A DNA stretch of 64,000 bases, from contig CM040747.1 in NCBI GenBank assembly GCA_022829145.1, positions 30,034,936 to 30,098,935 on the forward strand. Reading direction: 5' to 3'. Shown piece after piece: positions 63,186 to 64,000 of the stretch. The stretch is from Albula goreensis (Eukaryota; Chordata; Actinopteri; Albuliformes; Albulidae). Under the pieces are notes generated by a model. That model did no database searches, was not told the origin of the DNA, and saw nothing but the letters and a program-made list of their open reading frames with translations. Position numbers and translations under genes: made by a program. Numbering within the stretch: the stretch's first letter is position 1; each line of letters opens with the position of its first letter.

Positions 63186-63479
63186 GCAACAGAAGCGTGA
63201 GACGGTCTGTTTTCTACAAACAATATGAGTGATTGTCTTGGGTCCCTTTTTAAACTGATATGCTATTTCTGGGCTTCTGTTATGATGCCAGTTGACAGCT
63301 GACAGATTTCTTACACATCAGTTTCTTTGTACATGTCTTTGTTGTTCTGATGACACTAATTTCCCAATAATTTACATGTAATTCAATGTAATTATAAGAT
63401 TTAATACTGTATACGAATGGTAGACAGGGCAAAAAGCAAGGGGATTGGCCATTATGTCAGCGCTATTATAAGATAAGGT

Positions 63480-63880
63480 CATACATACCTGTCTGACCAT
63501 TGATCACATTTTAGGATTTCACTGTTTCCTCAGCGCAGGCATATAAACCTGTTGAAATGCGTCCGGTCGTTGCAAAGCGCTGTAATTGCAGTCTCTTTTA
63601 TTGCTCTGGACTCTCTGAGATAGGTCTAGATTGCAATGGGAATTGTCTCTCCGCCATAACTAGAAAGCAATGAAACACTGGCTGCACTTCTCGAGACCCT
63701 CTGTCAGAGCAGATGTCCACAGCTCATAACTTGAAGCACGCTGGAAAGTCCTTCGCAATTACTGCGGAACTTAAAGGCCACGTTCATCCGCGGCGGATGG
63801 ATTTCCGATGCAGGGCCCGGGCCGCGGAGGATGGGGTCGTTAGTCACAGACGCACAGAGGTGACCTTCAGTCAGACTAAT
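63480..63880. promoter_or_regulatory. candidate conserved noncoding element with GC-rich core
   Basis: GTCCGGTCGTTGCAAAGCGC, TTCGCAATTACTGCGG, CATCCGCGGCGGATGG (near-palindromic) and GGGCCCGGGCCGCGG in sequence, followed by AGTCAGACTAATTGAAGG. It stands out against the AT-rich intron. No splice-consistent coding frame. Confidence 0.3.
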
Positions 63881-64000
63881 TGAAGGGGTTGTTATCCTTC
63901 TTCTGCAAACTGGTCTTGGTCTTTACTGGGGTCTCAGTTTAGTATTTAGTTTTGCGGATCGGTTCTCAGTTACTGATGAGTTATGCTGAATGTATTTGCA

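Overview
The window looks like nuclear DNA from a ray-finned fish, most likely a teleost. It has short coding exons with GT-AG introns, AT-rich introns, long TG/CA microsatellites and several decayed dispersed repeats of kinds I recognise from fish genomes. There is no bacterial, plasmid or organelle signature. Only one protein-coding gene can be read directly, and a second gene is identified from its 5' end. Species cannot be determined from the sequence alone.

Layout. (1) About 1-13.8 kb is the 3' part of ANKEF1 (ankyrin repeat and EF-hand domain protein 1, also called ANKRD5) on the plus strand: nine exons, with roughly the first 100 codons lying upstream of the window. Splice phases agree across all junctions and the protein is collinear with the vertebrate family through its C-terminal VDFEDFMMPF block and stop at 12614. 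The large exon 4280-5116 is missing one base in a CCC run near 4400, which breaks the frame. The intron 7566-11137 carries a 2-kb minisatellite. (2) About 13.8-37.2 kb is intergenic: three CTCF-like motifs within 1 kb, microsatellites, a degenerate minisatellite, Ty3/gypsy and LTR-like relics, SINE fragments and a few blocks that resemble conserved noncoding elements. (3) About 36.9-39.6 kb is relatively CpG-rich and holds a promoter and a spliced, noncoding first exon (about 37241-37424). I infer it to be exon 1 of SNAP25. The supporting evidence is a CRE, a YY1/initiator-like start, a splice donor in the plus direction, a close match to the REST/NRSF RE1 element 420 bp into the intron, and the fact that SNAP25 is the next gene downstream of ANKEF1, in the same orientation, in human. 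(4) About 37.4-64 kb is then the first part of SNAP25 intron 1. I found no SNAP25 coding exon here. The interval holds a 21-copy 35-bp minisatellite, long TG tracts, two copies of a fish SINE-like repeat, two copies of a palindromic repeat and several candidate enhancers.

How the parts relate. ANKEF1 is an axonemal/sperm-associated scaffold in mammals, whereas SNAP25 is a neuronal SNARE. They are neighbours by conserved synteny, not by shared function, so the intergenic CTCF-like cluster and the RE1 site are the plausible means of keeping the two expression programmes separate. I found no previously undescribed multi-gene system. The observations most worth checking are the ANKEF1 frameshift, the splice-site-like minisatellite, the CTCF cluster, the SNAP25 RE1 and uORF, the hormone-response-like minisatellite and the noncoding blocks.
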